A DNA stretch of 64,000 bases from CAYNSB01 sp964399625 (GCA_964399625.1 CAYNSB010000003.1:33460-97459), one strand, 5' to 3'. Shown: positions 1 to 8,735, numbered from the stretch's first letter. Notes: a model not told the origin generated them from the letters alone. Made by a program: numbers and translations.

Positions 1-39
1 GTGGGCGGGATCATCGCCGCCGCGTTCATCATCCGATGA
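1..39 (+). CDS. 3' end of an unidentified, probably membrane, protein (partial)
   Basis: The first 13 codons of the window read as an open frame ending in TGA. The residues (VGGIIAAAFIIR) are hydrophobic and end in a single Arg, as expected for a C-terminal membrane helix. Too little is visible to name a family, and the frame could be fortuitous. A weak G+C-rich hairpin (CCCG-G-GCGC with GCGC-CGGG, about 47-69) follows the stop without a T-run and may end transcription. Confidence 0.35.
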   Translation: MGGIIAAAFIIR

Positions 40-533
40 GCAATCCCCCGGGCGCGCCATTGCGCCGGGCCGGGGGTGGGATCGGGAGCTCGCGGGGCGA
101 GGGGGCCGCGCCGGCGTCGGGCCGGCGTGAGGAGAAACGGGCCCCGTCGTTGGGCGCGAGGTTCCCGGGAGAGACGTGATGTCGCCCCTCTCCGCGCGGA
201 CGCACGCTGGGCGTGCCCCGGGGGCAAATCCGTGAGACCCAAACTCGGATTGAACAAAGGTCCGGGGAGCACCCACCCGGAGAGCCCCCGGCGAGGGCCG
301 GGGAACAGAAGCAAGAGAAGGAACCGGCGGGCGTGGGCGCGAACAGGTCGGGCGTGTCGCGAGCCGGGCTCCGCCTCAGTATCCGTCGCCGGCGGCCTGT
401 CGGTTTCACCCGGCGCGTGACAAGATCGCGCGAATGGGGCGCGGTGTGGGGCGTCTGGGGCGTTTTCCGGATCGCGCCCGGGGCGTTGAGGGTCGCGATT
501 TCGGTAGACTGCCCCGCTCGGAGGAAGGCGACC
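40..533. other. Intergenic stretch without a supported gene
   Basis: About 490 bases separate the truncated first frame from the metallophosphoesterase. Long open frames cross this stretch on both strands, but they are Arg/Pro/Gly-rich, start without ribosome-binding sites and resemble no family, so I treat them as G+C-driven noise. The only interpretable signals are a weak hairpin near 47-69 and the promoter-like TAGACT at 505-510. Confidence 0.5.
505..510 (+). promoter_or_regulatory. Candidate -10 element (TAGACT) of the metallophosphoesterase gene
   Basis: TAGACT fits the TAnnnT hexamer seen before many genes here. It lies 23 nt before the ATG, leaving room for the AGGAAGG ribosome-binding site in a short leader. 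No good -35 was seen. Confidence 0.4.
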
Positions 534-1595
534 ATGACCCACGACATGACCAGGCGTGCCGCGCTGCGGATCGGCGGGGCGGGACTGCTCGCGGCGATGG
601 CCTCGGGCTGTGCGACGAGCACCGGCACAACCCGCTCGGGCGCGAGCGCCCGGGCCGGCGAGGGCACGCGCCGACGCCTGTGCCGCATCGCCCACATGAC
701 GGACATGCACGTGCAGCCGGAATTGGCGGCGGGCGAGGGGATGGCGACGGCGTTCCGCCACGTCGCGGGCCTGAGCGACAAGCCCGACCTCATCATCACC
801 GGCGGGGACACGGTGATGGACTCGATGGACCAGGACCGTGCGCGCACGCAGACGCAGTGGGACCTGTGGCACAAGGTGGCGCGCGACGAGGCGCCGCTGC
901 CCATCCGCTCGTGCATCGGCAACCACGACGTGTGGGGGTGGAACAAGTCCAGGAGCAAGACCACGGGGAGCGAGGCCAAGTGGGGCAAGGGGTGGTCGGT
1001 GGACGCGCTCAAGCTCGACGAGCGGTACTACGCCTTCGATCTGCCCAGGCGCGCCGGTGGTGGGGCCGGTGGTGGGGCCGGCGGTGGGGCTGGTGGTGGG
1101 GCGGGGGGGTGGCGCTGCATCGTCCTCGACAGCATCCATCCCTTGGGCGAGGGGTACACGGGCAAGCTCGATGACGCGCAGAAGGACTGGCTCGCGCGCG
1201 AGTTGCGCGACACCTCGGCCCGCGACCCGAACGGGCACATCCTCATCGTCTCGCACATCCCGATCCTTTCGGCGTGCGTGTTCTTCGACACGAAGAAGGA
1301 CGCGCCGCGGAACAAGGAAGTCTCCGGCGGGCTGATGCACGAGGACTGTGCGGAGCTGTACCGCCTCTTCGCCAAGCATCCGCAGGTGCGCGCGTGCCTG
1401 TCGGGGCACATCCACCAGCTCGACCGCGTGGAGTTCAACGGCGTGACGTACCTGTGCGATGGGGCCGTCTGCGGCGCGTGGTGGAAGGGTCGCCACGTGG
1501 ACTGCGACGAGGGGTACGCACTCATCGACCTCTACGACGATGGCAGCGTGGAGCGCCAGTACACGACATACGGGTGGAAGGCGCGCCAGGGGTAG
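534..1595 (+). CDS. Tat-exported calcineurin-like metallophosphoesterase (probable lipoprotein)
   Basis: A 353-residue phosphoesterase of the binuclear-metal calcineurin fold. The metal-binding series is complete and in order: DMH (Asp57/His59), GGD (Asp92), GNHD (Asn130/His131), SHIP (His241) and GHIH (His292/His294). The N-terminus has a twin arginine (residues 7-8), a hydrophobic stretch and a Cys at 26 in a lipobox-like SGC, so Tat export and lipid anchoring are likely. The ATG at 534 follows AGGAAGG; an upstream in-frame ATG would add a long Arg-rich tail and is rejected. A low-complexity (AGGG)n insert occupies residues 174-192, between the third and fourth metal motifs. The substrate (nucleotide, phospholipid or other phosphodiester) cannot be told from sequence. 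Confidence 0.85.
   Translation: MTHDMTRRAALRIGGAGLLAAMASGCATSTGTTRSGASARAGEGTRRRLCRIAHMTDMHVQPELAAGEGMATAFRHVAGLSDKPDLIITGGDTVMDSMDQDRARTQTQWDLWHKVARDEAPLPIRSCIGNHDVWGWNKSRSKTTGSEAKWGKGWSVDALKLDERYYAFDLPRRAGGGAGGGAGGGAGGGAGGWRCIVLDSIHPLGEGYTGKLDDAQKDWLARELRDTSARDPNGHILIVSHIPILSACVFFDTKKDAPRNKEVSGGLMHEDCAELYRLFAKHPQVRACLSGHIHQLDRVEFNGVTYLCDGAVCGAWWKGRHVDCDEGYALIDLYDDGSVERQYTTYGWKARQG
1053..1100 (+). repeat. 12-nt tandem repeat encoding Ala-Gly-Gly-Gly
   Basis: Four in-frame copies of gccggtggtggg, with single-base changes in the third and fourth, encode (AGGG)4 inside the metallophosphoesterase. Being in multiples of three, copy-number change would lengthen or shorten a flexible loop without a frameshift. 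Confidence 0.9.
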
Positions 1596-1627
1596 GCGCG
1601 GATCAGCGCTGCGGGCGCGGACGTTCC

Positions 1628-1633
1628 TACGCT
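1628..1633 (+). promoter_or_regulatory. -10 element TACGCT, leaderless arrangement (DinB-family gene)
   Basis: The hexamer ends 5 nt before the ATG, so transcription would begin at or next to the start codon. The surrounding CGTTCCTACGCTCGCG is almost identical to the sequence before trpS. Confidence 0.5.
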
Positions 1634-1638
1634 CGCGC

Positions 1639-2172
1639 ATGAGGCTCACGCTGCCCGACACGGACCGGTTTCTCTCGCGCACGCCGGGCGTGCTTGGCGC
1701 GCTGGTGCGGGGGCTTGGCAAGGAGTGGACGCACGCGGACTACGGCTCGGGAACCTGGAGCGCGGCGGAGGTCGTGGCGCACCTGATCCACGCGGAGCGA
1801 ACGGACTGGATACCTCGGGCTCGAATCATCCTTGAGCACGGCGACTCGCGCCCGTTCGACGCGTTCGATCGAAACGGGCACGCAACGCTCATGCGACACT
1901 CGCTCGATGAGCTGCTCGATCTTTTTGCGCGCGAGCGTGCGGCGAGCCTCGCGGAGTTGCGACGCCTCGTCACGAGCGAGGCGGACCTGGACCGCCCGGG
2001 GACGCATCCAGCCCTTGGGCGCGTGACGCTGCGCAACCTGCTGGCGACGTGGACGGTGCACGACCTGAACCACATCGCGCAGATGTGCAAGGCGATGGCG
2101 TACCAGTGCAAGGGCGAGGTGGGGGCGTGGGAGGCGTACCTGTCGATCCTGTCGCCGCCGAACCCGCGGTGA
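1639..2172 (+). CDS. DinB/YfiT-family putative metal-dependent protein
   Basis: A 177-residue protein of the DinB_2 four-helix-bundle family. The usual metal-binding histidines are visible: one in VVAHLIHAE (around residue 50) and a pair in the C-terminal helix, TVHDLNHIAQ. Members include thiol-dependent enzymes such as bacillithiol transferases and many of unknown role, so the reaction is not predicted. The ATG at 1639 was preferred over upstream in-frame starts because homology-like sequence begins there and a TACGCT -10 lies 5 nt before it. It stands between the phosphoesterase and trpS, each with its own apparent promoter. Confidence 0.75.
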   Translation: MRLTLPDTDRFLSRTPGVLGALVRGLGKEWTHADYGSGTWSAAEVVAHLIHAERTDWIPRARIILEHGDSRPFDAFDRNGHATLMRHSLDELLDLFARERAASLAELRRLVTSEADLDRPGTHPALGRVTLRNLLATWTVHDLNHIAQMCKAMAYQCKGEVGAWEAYLSILSPPNPR

Positions 2173-2192
2173 GAGGCCGCGGAGCGCGTTCC

Positions 2193-2198
2193 TACCCT
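2193..2198 (+). promoter_or_regulatory. -10 element TACCCT, leaderless arrangement (trpS)
   Basis: The hexamer ends 8 nt before the trpS ATG, and no Shine-Dalgarno sequence intervenes. It sits in the same GTTCCTAC[C/G]CTCGCG context as the preceding gene. Confidence 0.5.
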
Positions 2199-2206
2199 CG
2201 CGGGCC

Positions 2207-3295
2207 ATGACAACGCTCGCCGCACCCCACAGCGCCGCCTCCAAGCCCCGCATCCTCACGGGCGACACGCCCACCAGCACTGGGCTGCACCTGGGGCACT
2301 ACGTCGGTTCGCTCGAGAACCGTCTGGCGCTGCAGGACCAGTACGACTGCTACTTCCTGATCGCCAACGTGCACGCCTTCACGACGCTCGCGGACAAGCC
2401 CGCGGACATTCGCGCCAACACGATCGGCATCGTCAAGGACTGGCTCGCGGTGGGGCTCGATCCCGAGCGCTCCACGTTCGTGCTCCAGAGCGAGATCCCC
2501 GCGATCGCGGAGCTGACGTTCCTTTTCGCGATGCTGCTGCCCTTCAACAAGGTGATGCGCAACCCGACGCTCAAGACGGAGATCGAGAGCAAGGGCCTTG
2601 GCGATCACTACTCGTTCGGGTTCCCGATGTACGCCGTGGGCCAGTGCGCGGACATCCTGACGTTCCGCCCGGAGCTTGTGCCCGTGGGCGAGGACCAGGA
2701 GGCGCACATCGAGATGTGCCGGGACGTGGCGCTGAAGTTCAACCAGATGTACTGCGCCGTGGGCAATCGCGTGGAGCCCAAGGACCACGTGAAGGCCGGC
2801 GGGCTCTTTCCGATTCCTGCGGCGAAGGTGGGGCGGGTCGCGCGCCTGGTGGGCACGGACGGCAAGAACAAGATGTCCAAGAGCCTGAACAACGCGATCT
2901 TCCTGTACGACAGCGAGAAGCAGGTGCAGAAGAAGATCAACGGCATCGTGACGGGGCGGACCTCGCCGACGAGCCCGATCGACCCCGCGAGCCCGCTGGT
3001 GCAGTACATCGAGGCGTTCCTCCCGCGCGAGCGGGCCGACGAGATCAAGTCGATGTACGCGACCGGCAAGGAAGTGATGGACGGGCACATCAAGGCCGAG
3101 GTGGGCGCGGCGATCAACGCGCTGATCGAGCCGATGCGCCAGCGCCGCGCCAAGCTCGAGGGCGAGCAGGGCGAGTCGATGGTGCAGGACGTGATCCGCA
3201 CCGGCGTGAAGCGCGCGAACATCGTCGCGGAGGAGACGCTCTACGAGGCGAAGAAGGCGATGAAGATCGAGTTTGGGAGGAGGACGATCGGGTAG
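2207..3295 (+). CDS. trpS: Tryptophanyl-tRNA synthetase
   Basis: A class I aminoacyl-tRNA synthetase that charges tRNA-Trp in the cytoplasm. The 362-residue length is normal for bacterial TrpRS. The HIGH-type signature appears as TGLHLGHYVG near residue 24, and the KMSKS loop is intact (KNKMSKSLNN, around residue 223). The family-typical SFGFPMYAVGQCADIL and VGEDQEAHIEM segments lie between them. The start is supported by the TACCCT element immediately upstream. The stop codon TAG is also the first three bases of a TAGACT hexamer that may serve as the -10 of the next gene. Confidence 0.96.
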   Translation: MTTLAAPHSAASKPRILTGDTPTSTGLHLGHYVGSLENRLALQDQYDCYFLIANVHAFTTLADKPADIRANTIGIVKDWLAVGLDPERSTFVLQSEIPAIAELTFLFAMLLPFNKVMRNPTLKTEIESKGLGDHYSFGFPMYAVGQCADILTFRPELVPVGEDQEAHIEMCRDVALKFNQMYCAVGNRVEPKDHVKAGGLFPIPAAKVGRVARLVGTDGKNKMSKSLNNAIFLYDSEKQVQKKINGIVTGRTSPTSPIDPASPLVQYIEAFLPRERADEIKSMYATGKEVMDGHIKAEVGAAINALIEPMRQRRAKLEGEQGESMVQDVIRTGVKRANIVAEETLYEAKKAMKIEFGRRTIG

Positions 3296-3298
3296 ACT
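3293..3298 (+). promoter_or_regulatory. Candidate -10 TAGACT overlapping the trpS stop codon
   Basis: TAGACT, including the TAG stop of trpS, lies 33 nt before the DUF695/RraB gene. The same TAGACTGC string precedes the metallophosphoesterase gene. A GAGGGAG ribosome-binding site lies between it and the ATG. Confidence 0.35.
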
Positions 3299-3331
3299 GC
3301 TCGTGCGGGCTTCAACGCGAGGGAGCGATCC

Positions 3332-4129
3332 ATGAGCGAGAACTGGATGCCCATCCTGAGACACGACGAGTCGGGCCCACGCTCGTTGATGACTAATGTG
3401 CGGTTCCGCGACGAGGGGAGTTCGCCGGACCCGACAAGGCCTCTTGCCGTTTGCGTTAATCTTCCGTTTCAAAATCCAGATGATCACGGGATGGGCGAGA
3501 CGTCGGAGATGGAACTCATCGATCGGGAGATCGACAGGCTGGCTCTGCGGATTCTCTCCGAGGCCTCGGGCGTGTATGTCGGGCGTGTCCGTGGGCAGGG
3601 GCGAGTGCGCCTCTGGTTCTACGCACCAGAGAGTTCACAGCACGCGATCGAGACTCTTGCGCGAGCCGCCTTCAAGTCGCGGGTGATCGGCTTCGAGATT
3701 CACCGAGATCCCCAGTGGTCGAACTACCAAGCGATGCTCCCGAGTGATGACGAGCATCAGCGAGTAATGGACCAGATGGTGATCAATCAGCTCGCGCAGC
3801 ATGGCGACCCGCTCAGTGTGCCGCGAGATGTCCAGCACTTTGCGTATTTTGGCGACGACGCATCAGCTCGGCAGTTCGCCGATAAACTCAAAATGGAGGG
3901 ATTTCGCATCACGATCGAGGAGGCAGCCGAACCCGCGCCCGGCGCCGAGATCTGCGTGATCGCGAATCGCGACGACCCCGCGACGCCCGAGGCCATAATG
4001 CCCATCACGAGCCGCCTGCTCGCGCTCGCCAAGGAGCACGGCGGCGTTTATGACGGGTGGGAGGCCCAACTCATCAGGAAGCGTGGCGGGCTCGCGGGGC
4101 TCGTGTCGAGGCTCATCGGACGCCGGTAG
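3332..4129 (+). CDS. DUF695 domain plus RraB-like domain protein
   Basis: A 265-residue soluble protein. Residues ~1-130 resemble DUF695 (WMPILRHDESG near the start, then a LWFYAPESS core). Residues ~140-255 resemble RraB, the regulator of RNase E activity B: a QLAQHGDPLSVPRDVQHFAYF segment, GFRI and a final YDGWEAQL. In E. coli RraB binds RNase E and inhibits it; whether that applies here is unknown. A GAGGGAG site precedes the ATG. Codon use looks less extreme in G+C than the neighbours, with several A/T-ending codons. It converges on the leftward gene after it with a 6-nt gap. Confidence 0.7.
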   Translation: MSENWMPILRHDESGPRSLMTNVRFRDEGSSPDPTRPLAVCVNLPFQNPDDHGMGETSEMELIDREIDRLALRILSEASGVYVGRVRGQGRVRLWFYAPESSQHAIETLARAAFKSRVIGFEIHRDPQWSNYQAMLPSDDEHQRVMDQMVINQLAQHGDPLSVPRDVQHFAYFGDDASARQFADKLKMEGFRITIEEAAEPAPGAEICVIANRDDPATPEAIMPITSRLLALAKEHGGVYDGWEAQLIRKRGGLAGLVSRLIGRR

Positions 4130-4135
4130 AGCGAG

Positions 4136-6307
4136 TCAGGGCTGTGCCGTGCGCGTGCCCATCGCCTCGATTACCGTGCGAGCCCGATCATCGATCCACC
4201 GCCGGAGTTCCTCGGGCTTGGGGCCTTTGGGCGGCGGGTTGCCCGTGTCGATCGCACGCTGGAGCGCGACGAGTTCCTCGGCGTAGCGACAGACCTCGGC
4301 GATCGTGCCCGCCTGCTCGCCCAACCACGACTCGCCGCGGACGGGCCCGCCAAAGCCGATCTCGCCGAGGATCGTGCCCGCGCCGCGATCGCCCGCGTGC
4401 GCGTGGTGCTCGTGCGCCAGGCGACCCATCAGCAGCGCCGGCGCGTGCCGCTCGCGGAGACGCTTGAGCGCCGAGGCCGACGCGGGCGCATCGCCCTCGA
4501 GCGTGAGGCGTGTCGCCTCGGCGGCCTCCTTTGCGATGCCCTCGGCGATCGCCAGGCGCGCCTCGACGCCCAGCTCCCATGCGCCCCAGCCCTGCATCGC
4601 TGCCAGCGCGGGCGTGGGAGCGCGGTCCTTGGCGGGCACGGCGGGGGCGAGCGCGTCGAGCGTGCCCAAGAGCTCCCGCAGCGCGTCCAGGCGCGCGATG
4701 TCCTCGGGCGCGGGCGTGCCGCCCTTGCGCAGCGTCTCGAGCCACGCGTCGCGCCGGGCGATGATCTCGGAACGCAGCGCCCCGGTGCGTCCGCCGGTGA
4801 GCGCGTCCCACGCGGCGCGATCGGGGTCGCCCGCGCCCAGGGCGAGCGCGCTCTGCAGGCTGGGCTCGCCGGGCATGGTGAGGAAGCGATCGAGCGATTC
4901 GAGGAGCGTGCGCAGGGCGAGCGTCGCCTCGGGCGCGCGATCCGGGCGTGCCAGTTCCTGTCCGATCTTGAGCACCCGATCGGCGAGGCGCGCGTAGGGC
5001 GCGGTGACCTGGGGCTCGGCAGCGCCCTTGCCCGGCGGCGCGGCGCTCAGGCGCGCGAATCGCTCCAGCAGGCGCAGGTCCTCCAGGGCCCGGCGCTGCG
5101 CGCCCAGCGGCGTGAGCAGGGCGGGGTCGGCGATCGAGTCGGGCGTGCGGATGGCGTCGGGCAGCACGACGAGCAGCGGGCCCTCGCCCGCGCGGAGCGA
5201 TTGCACGAGCGCGCGCCACGCGGGGCGGTACTGGCGGGCCAGACCCTTCTCGTCGATCAGCACGGGCGTGACGGGTTCGAGAAGCGAGCGGGCGCGACGA
5301 AGGTGCTCGAGCGTCGCGCCCGAGGTCGCGGTGGGCACGATCTCGGCGAGCGAGGACCGCGCCTTGCCGGCCGCGGCGTCGGCGCCCAGGCGCGCGCCCG
5401 CGCGGACGAGCTCGCTCCAGGCGGCGAGTCGATCGACCAGCAGCAGCGCGGCGTCGCGATCCGTGGCGGAGGCAAGACGCGGGATCGCGAAGAGCAGCGC
5501 GCCCCCCGCCGCAGACGCGGGCGCATCGGGCAGCCACGCGGGGCGATTCGCCAGCACCTCGGCGGAGCGCGCGATAGCCCTTCGCAGGTGGCGCGCCGCG
5601 GGCCAGGAGGGCGAGTGATCATCGACCTCCGCGATGAGCGCGAGCGCGGGCTCCGCGGCGGCGCGCGCATCAGCGCTGACTCCGGGAATCTTGGAAAGCG
5701 TCCCGCGGATCGACTCGACGCCGGGCACATCGCCCTCGGGCTTGTCGGCGTCGCTCGCCTCGGGCCAGCCCGTGGGCGTGGCGTTCGCCGCGCGGGAGAG
5801 CACGGAGAGCGAGTCGCGCACGGCCCGCCACGGATCGGCCGTGGCATTCTTCAGTGCGGCGCGGGCGCCGTCGCAGTCGGACGCGAGCAGGCGCAGCGCC
5901 ACCGCCCGCGCGTCCGCGTCGTCCCCGGCGAGCGCGCCGATCGACGCGTCGAGCTCGTCCAGCCCGCGCACGATCGTGCGCGCGAGCACGACGCGGATCG
6001 ATCCCGTTTCGCCCATCGCCTCGCCGGATTCGAGAAGGTCCGCCGCGAGCGAGCGCATCGCCGCGCGTGCCGCGCCCGCGTCATCGGGCGATTCGCGGGC
6101 GATCCGCTGGGCCTCCAGACGCATCGCCTGGGCCAGGGCCGGGGCGCCCAGCCCGCTGCCCGGCGCGGGGGCGGACGCGGGCGGACGAAGGTCCAGCGTC
6201 GCCTGCGCTGGGGCCCACGGCGCGATCATGCCCACGCCCAGGAACGACGCGATGAACGCCAGCCGCGTGGCGAGGGCGGGCGCGGAGTTTGAAGGAGCGG
6301 TGGTCAT
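4136..6307 (-). CDS. Secreted Ala-rich protein of unknown function
   Basis: A 723-residue protein with a signal peptide (Lys/Arg-poor n-region, hydrophobic stretch, then WAPAQA) and an Ala/Leu/Arg-rich, apparently all-helical body. I recognise no catalytic motif. The start at 6307 overlaps the stop of the glycosyltransferase as ATGA, so translation is probably coupled; the longer open frame upstream would invade that gene. Function unknown; helical repeats of the TPR/ARM kind are possible but no clear periodic consensus was seen. Confidence 0.7.
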   Translation of the reverse strand: MTTAPSNSAPALATRLAFIASFLGVGMIAPWAPAQATLDLRPPASAPAPGSGLGAPALAQAMRLEAQRIARESPDDAGAARAAMRSLAADLLESGEAMGETGSIRVVLARTIVRGLDELDASIGALAGDDADARAVALRLLASDCDGARAALKNATADPWRAVRDSLSVLSRAANATPTGWPEASDADKPEGDVPGVESIRGTLSKIPGVSADARAAAEPALALIAEVDDHSPSWPAARHLRRAIARSAEVLANRPAWLPDAPASAAGGALLFAIPRLASATDRDAALLLVDRLAAWSELVRAGARLGADAAAGKARSSLAEIVPTATSGATLEHLRRARSLLEPVTPVLIDEKGLARQYRPAWRALVQSLRAGEGPLLVVLPDAIRTPDSIADPALLTPLGAQRRALEDLRLLERFARLSAAPPGKGAAEPQVTAPYARLADRVLKIGQELARPDRAPEATLALRTLLESLDRFLTMPGEPSLQSALALGAGDPDRAAWDALTGGRTGALRSEIIARRDAWLETLRKGGTPAPEDIARLDALRELLGTLDALAPAVPAKDRAPTPALAAMQGWGAWELGVEARLAIAEGIAKEAAEATRLTLEGDAPASASALKRLRERHAPALLMGRLAHEHHAHAGDRGAGTILGEIGFGGPVRGESWLGEQAGTIAEVCRYAEELVALQRAIDTGNPPPKGPKPEELRRWIDDRARTVIEAMGTRTAQP

Positions 6308-7623
6308 GGAGTCGGGGACGATTTTGCGCCCGAAGCGCGGGCGAGCCCAAGGGCGCGAGCATACACGCGCTCGAGATCCTTCACCATCGTCGCGGCGCTG
6401 AATCGTTCCCGGCACAGCTCGCGCCCCCGCTCACCCAGGCGGGCCCGCAGGGGCGGATCATCCGCCAGGGCGAGGATCGCCCGCCCGAGCCCCGCGCGAT
6501 CGCCCGTGCGCACCAAGCGCCCCGTGACACCCTCGATGCACGCCTCGCCCGTGCCGTCGCAGTCGTACGCGACGACGGGCACCGCCGAGAGCAGGGCCTG
6601 TGGGACGGTGCGCGGCAGCCCCTCGCGATAACTCGGGTGCGCGAGGATGTCCATCGCGCGCACCAATCCCGGAATCCGCTCGGGCGGCACCAGCCCCGTG
6701 CAGATGACGGAGCGCTCGAGCCCCATGTCGTGCACACGCCGCATGAGACGCTCGCGCCACCACCCATCGCCGACCCACAGCAGCTTGAGCGTGGGGCGCG
6801 AGCGCAGCGTGTCGCCCAGCGCATCGAGCAGGTCGTCGTGCCCCTTGTGCTGGGCGAGGCGCGCGATGGTGCCGACGACGATGTCCGACGGCTCAAGCCC
6901 GAGTGAGCCGCGGATCTCGCCGCGCGATTGCCCCGGCGCCGCGTGCAGGAAGGGCTCGACCTCCATGCCCGAGTAGACCGTCGCGTACTGCTCTGGGCGC
7001 CCGATGCGCTTCGCGAGGAAAAGCTTGGTCATCGCGTCGGCGACGGAGACGAAGAGGTGGCAGTGTTTCGCGGCGCGGCGCTCGGCGAGCACGTACGCGT
7101 GGTTGACGAGCGCGATCTTCGCGCGTCGCAGGGGCGAGCCCTCCATGGGCATGAAGGGCGGGCCGTGGATCGTGTGGACGATGCCGGGCAGGTACGGGCC
7201 GATCTCCGCGTGACCAAGGACGATGTCGCCCTTCTCATCGAGCCAGGAACCGATCTCCTGCGGCTCGGGGGAGCTGACGCGCCACGCCGCGATGCGCCCG
7301 AGGATCCCCGCCTTGCTGCTGTGCGTGTGCACGATGTCCGGGCGAAGGTCGCGGATGAGCATGCGCAACTGCCCGAGCGCTCGCCTATCGCGGCGGGGGC
7401 TCACCTCGCGGCACAGGTCGGGCACCTCGTGCGTCTTGATCCCGCGCCCGTCGCTCGTGCGAAACGAGGCGACGCGCTCGAGCATCGACCCCTCGGGCCC
7501 ATAGATCGGGCCGAAGGCGAGGTGCACCTCGTGCCCGAGGCGCGCCTGCCCTTCGCAGGAGAGGACGGTGTTCTCCTGCGATCCGCCGAGGATCAGGCGG
7601 GTGCTGATGTGGAGGATGCGCAT
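6304..7623 (-). CDS. GT4-family glycosyltransferase
   Basis: A 439-residue GT-B glycosyltransferase of family 4. The N-terminal Rossmann half begins MRILHISTRLILGGSQENT and carries the DIVHTHSSKAG motif. The C-terminal half has GTIARLAQHKGHDDLL and the nucleotide-sugar site SYREGLPRTVPQALLSAVPVV, an EX7E-like element, followed by DCDGTGE. It probably transfers a sugar from a nucleotide donor to a lipid-linked or surface glycan at the inner membrane face; the acceptor is unknown. No polysaccharide cluster surrounds it. It is the first gene of a two-gene unit with the secreted protein downstream. Confidence 0.85.
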   Translation of the reverse strand: MRILHISTRLILGGSQENTVLSCEGQARLGHEVHLAFGPIYGPEGSMLERVASFRTSDGRGIKTHEVPDLCREVSPRRDRRALGQLRMLIRDLRPDIVHTHSSKAGILGRIAAWRVSSPEPQEIGSWLDEKGDIVLGHAEIGPYLPGIVHTIHGPPFMPMEGSPLRRAKIALVNHAYVLAERRAAKHCHLFVSVADAMTKLFLAKRIGRPEQYATVYSGMEVEPFLHAAPGQSRGEIRGSLGLEPSDIVVGTIARLAQHKGHDDLLDALGDTLRSRPTLKLLWVGDGWWRERLMRRVHDMGLERSVICTGLVPPERIPGLVRAMDILAHPSYREGLPRTVPQALLSAVPVVAYDCDGTGEACIEGVTGRLVRTGDRAGLGRAILALADDPPLRARLGERGRELCRERFSAATMVKDLERVYARALGLARASGAKSSPTP

Positions 7624-7689
7624 GGAGGCGGATTGTTGACGGGCGAGCCGCAGCTGGAAATCGCGGGGCCGACCCGATCCGACGCGGCA

Positions 7690-8217
7690 CTACATCTTCT
7701 CCACCCAGTCATGGTCGCTGGGGACGTAGAGCCAACGGGGCATGCGGGTGATCCGACCCCGGACTTCCACGCGCACGCCATCATCTTCATGATCCGAGGC
7801 GCTTCGGAAGGAGAGTTGAAACGACCCATCATCCGTCGGCGCGTAGTACCAATCCTCGTCCGGCCCATAGACCGGGCGAGGCAGCGCGGGCATGCACGTG
7901 GGCACAAGGTCGCTCAGCCACTCGGGATAGGCGTGGTTCGCTGCGCGGTAGCGATCGAGCGCATCGACAATGGCATTGCCTCGATGGATTGTTTCGGCGA
8001 GCGAGGCTGGTGTGTCGCGCGCTCCTGGCCACGCCGGGTAGAGCGAATACGCCCGCTCGTGCGCGCGCCGGATAGCCCGGTCCTTGAACCACGCAGCTCC
8101 CAGCACGCTTGAGACGAGCACTATCCCGGTGCCGCTCGCTAGCACAGTGAACCGCAACGAACGCCATCGCCCCCAATACCCCGAACCAGATTTGTTGGGA
8201 TTGGAGATGGAACTCAT
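7690..8217 (-). CDS. Small single-pass membrane protein, pseudopilin-like C-terminus
   Basis: A 175-residue protein with one hydrophobic segment (~residues 24-44, FTVLASGTGIVLVSSVLGAA). Its periplasmic part resembles the type II secretion GspG C-terminal fold (IVDALDRYRAANHAYPEWLSDL, then a WYYAPTDDGSF strand). There is no pilin-type prepilin cleavage site, so it is not a true pseudopilin. Its ATG overlaps the stop of the upstream 173-residue gene (ATGA). It is probably the last gene of the truA unit. Function unknown. Confidence 0.6.
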   Translation of the reverse strand: MSSISNPNKSGSGYWGRWRSLRFTVLASGTGIVLVSSVLGAAWFKDRAIRRAHERAYSLYPAWPGARDTPASLAETIHRGNAIVDALDRYRAANHAYPEWLSDLVPTCMPALPRPVYGPDEDWYYAPTDDGSFQLSFRSASDHEDDGVRVEVRGRITRMPRWLYVPSDHDWVEKM

Positions 8218-8735
8218 GCTTCAACTCGTTCGGGCGGAATGATGATCGGCGAGCCGCACTCGGGGCAGACGGGAGAAGAGAGACCGCGGAGGTCGTAGCG
8301 ACAGCTGGAACAGTGGCCCAGAATGATGCGATTTCTCCATGCCCACGATCCGGACCACAACACCCATGTGCCCGAGAGCGCCAGCGGTATCCAAAGCGGC
8401 AGCACGAATCTCCACGCAAATCCGCAGTTTGTGGACCCCCACTCTTGCTCACACCGCATCGAGTTCCATTCGCGAAAGCTCCAGAGTCGCCAATGAGTTT
8501 GGGAGACGTAGTTGGGGGCGGCATCTCCGGCGTACGAGCAAATCGTGGGACCGAGAGGGTGATCGCGACCGACGCAGAGCCGTCCGTTCGAGAGCTCGAT
8601 GCGGGTATGCCAGTAGCCGCTGTCCGTCGGCCCTGAGAGTCGCACCCAGTAGAGCCTTGCCCACATCCATAAGGACAGCGAACCCACCAACATCAGAAGG
8701 GGCATGACCACTCGCACAACTGTTCGCCTACGCAT
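8214..8735 (-). CDS. Two-TM membrane protein with C-terminal zinc ribbon
   Basis: A 173-residue protein with an N-terminal membrane segment (~9-27), an extracytoplasmic loop, a second membrane segment (~112-130) and a cytoplasmic C-terminus. The tail carries two CxxC knuckles (CSSCRYDL...CPECG), a zinc-ribbon layout common on small planctomycete membrane proteins. A strong ribosome-binding site (GGAGGTGA) precedes the ATG. It is coupled to the next gene by an ATGA overlap. Role unknown; I name only the architecture. Confidence 0.65.
   Translation of the reverse strand: MRRRTVVRVVMPLLMLVGSLSLWMWARLYWVRLSGPTDSGYWHTRIELSNGRLCVGRDHPLGPTICSYAGDAAPNYVSQTHWRLWSFREWNSMRCEQEWGSTNCGFAWRFVLPLWIPLALSGTWVLWSGSWAWRNRIILGHCSSCRYDLRGLSSPVCPECGSPIIIPPERVEA

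Noticed and set aside
213..533. N-terminal extension of the metallophosphoesterase
   Set aside because: The added ~107 residues are low-complexity, would bury the Tat signal, and lack a ribosome-binding site; the ATG at 534 has AGGAAGG.
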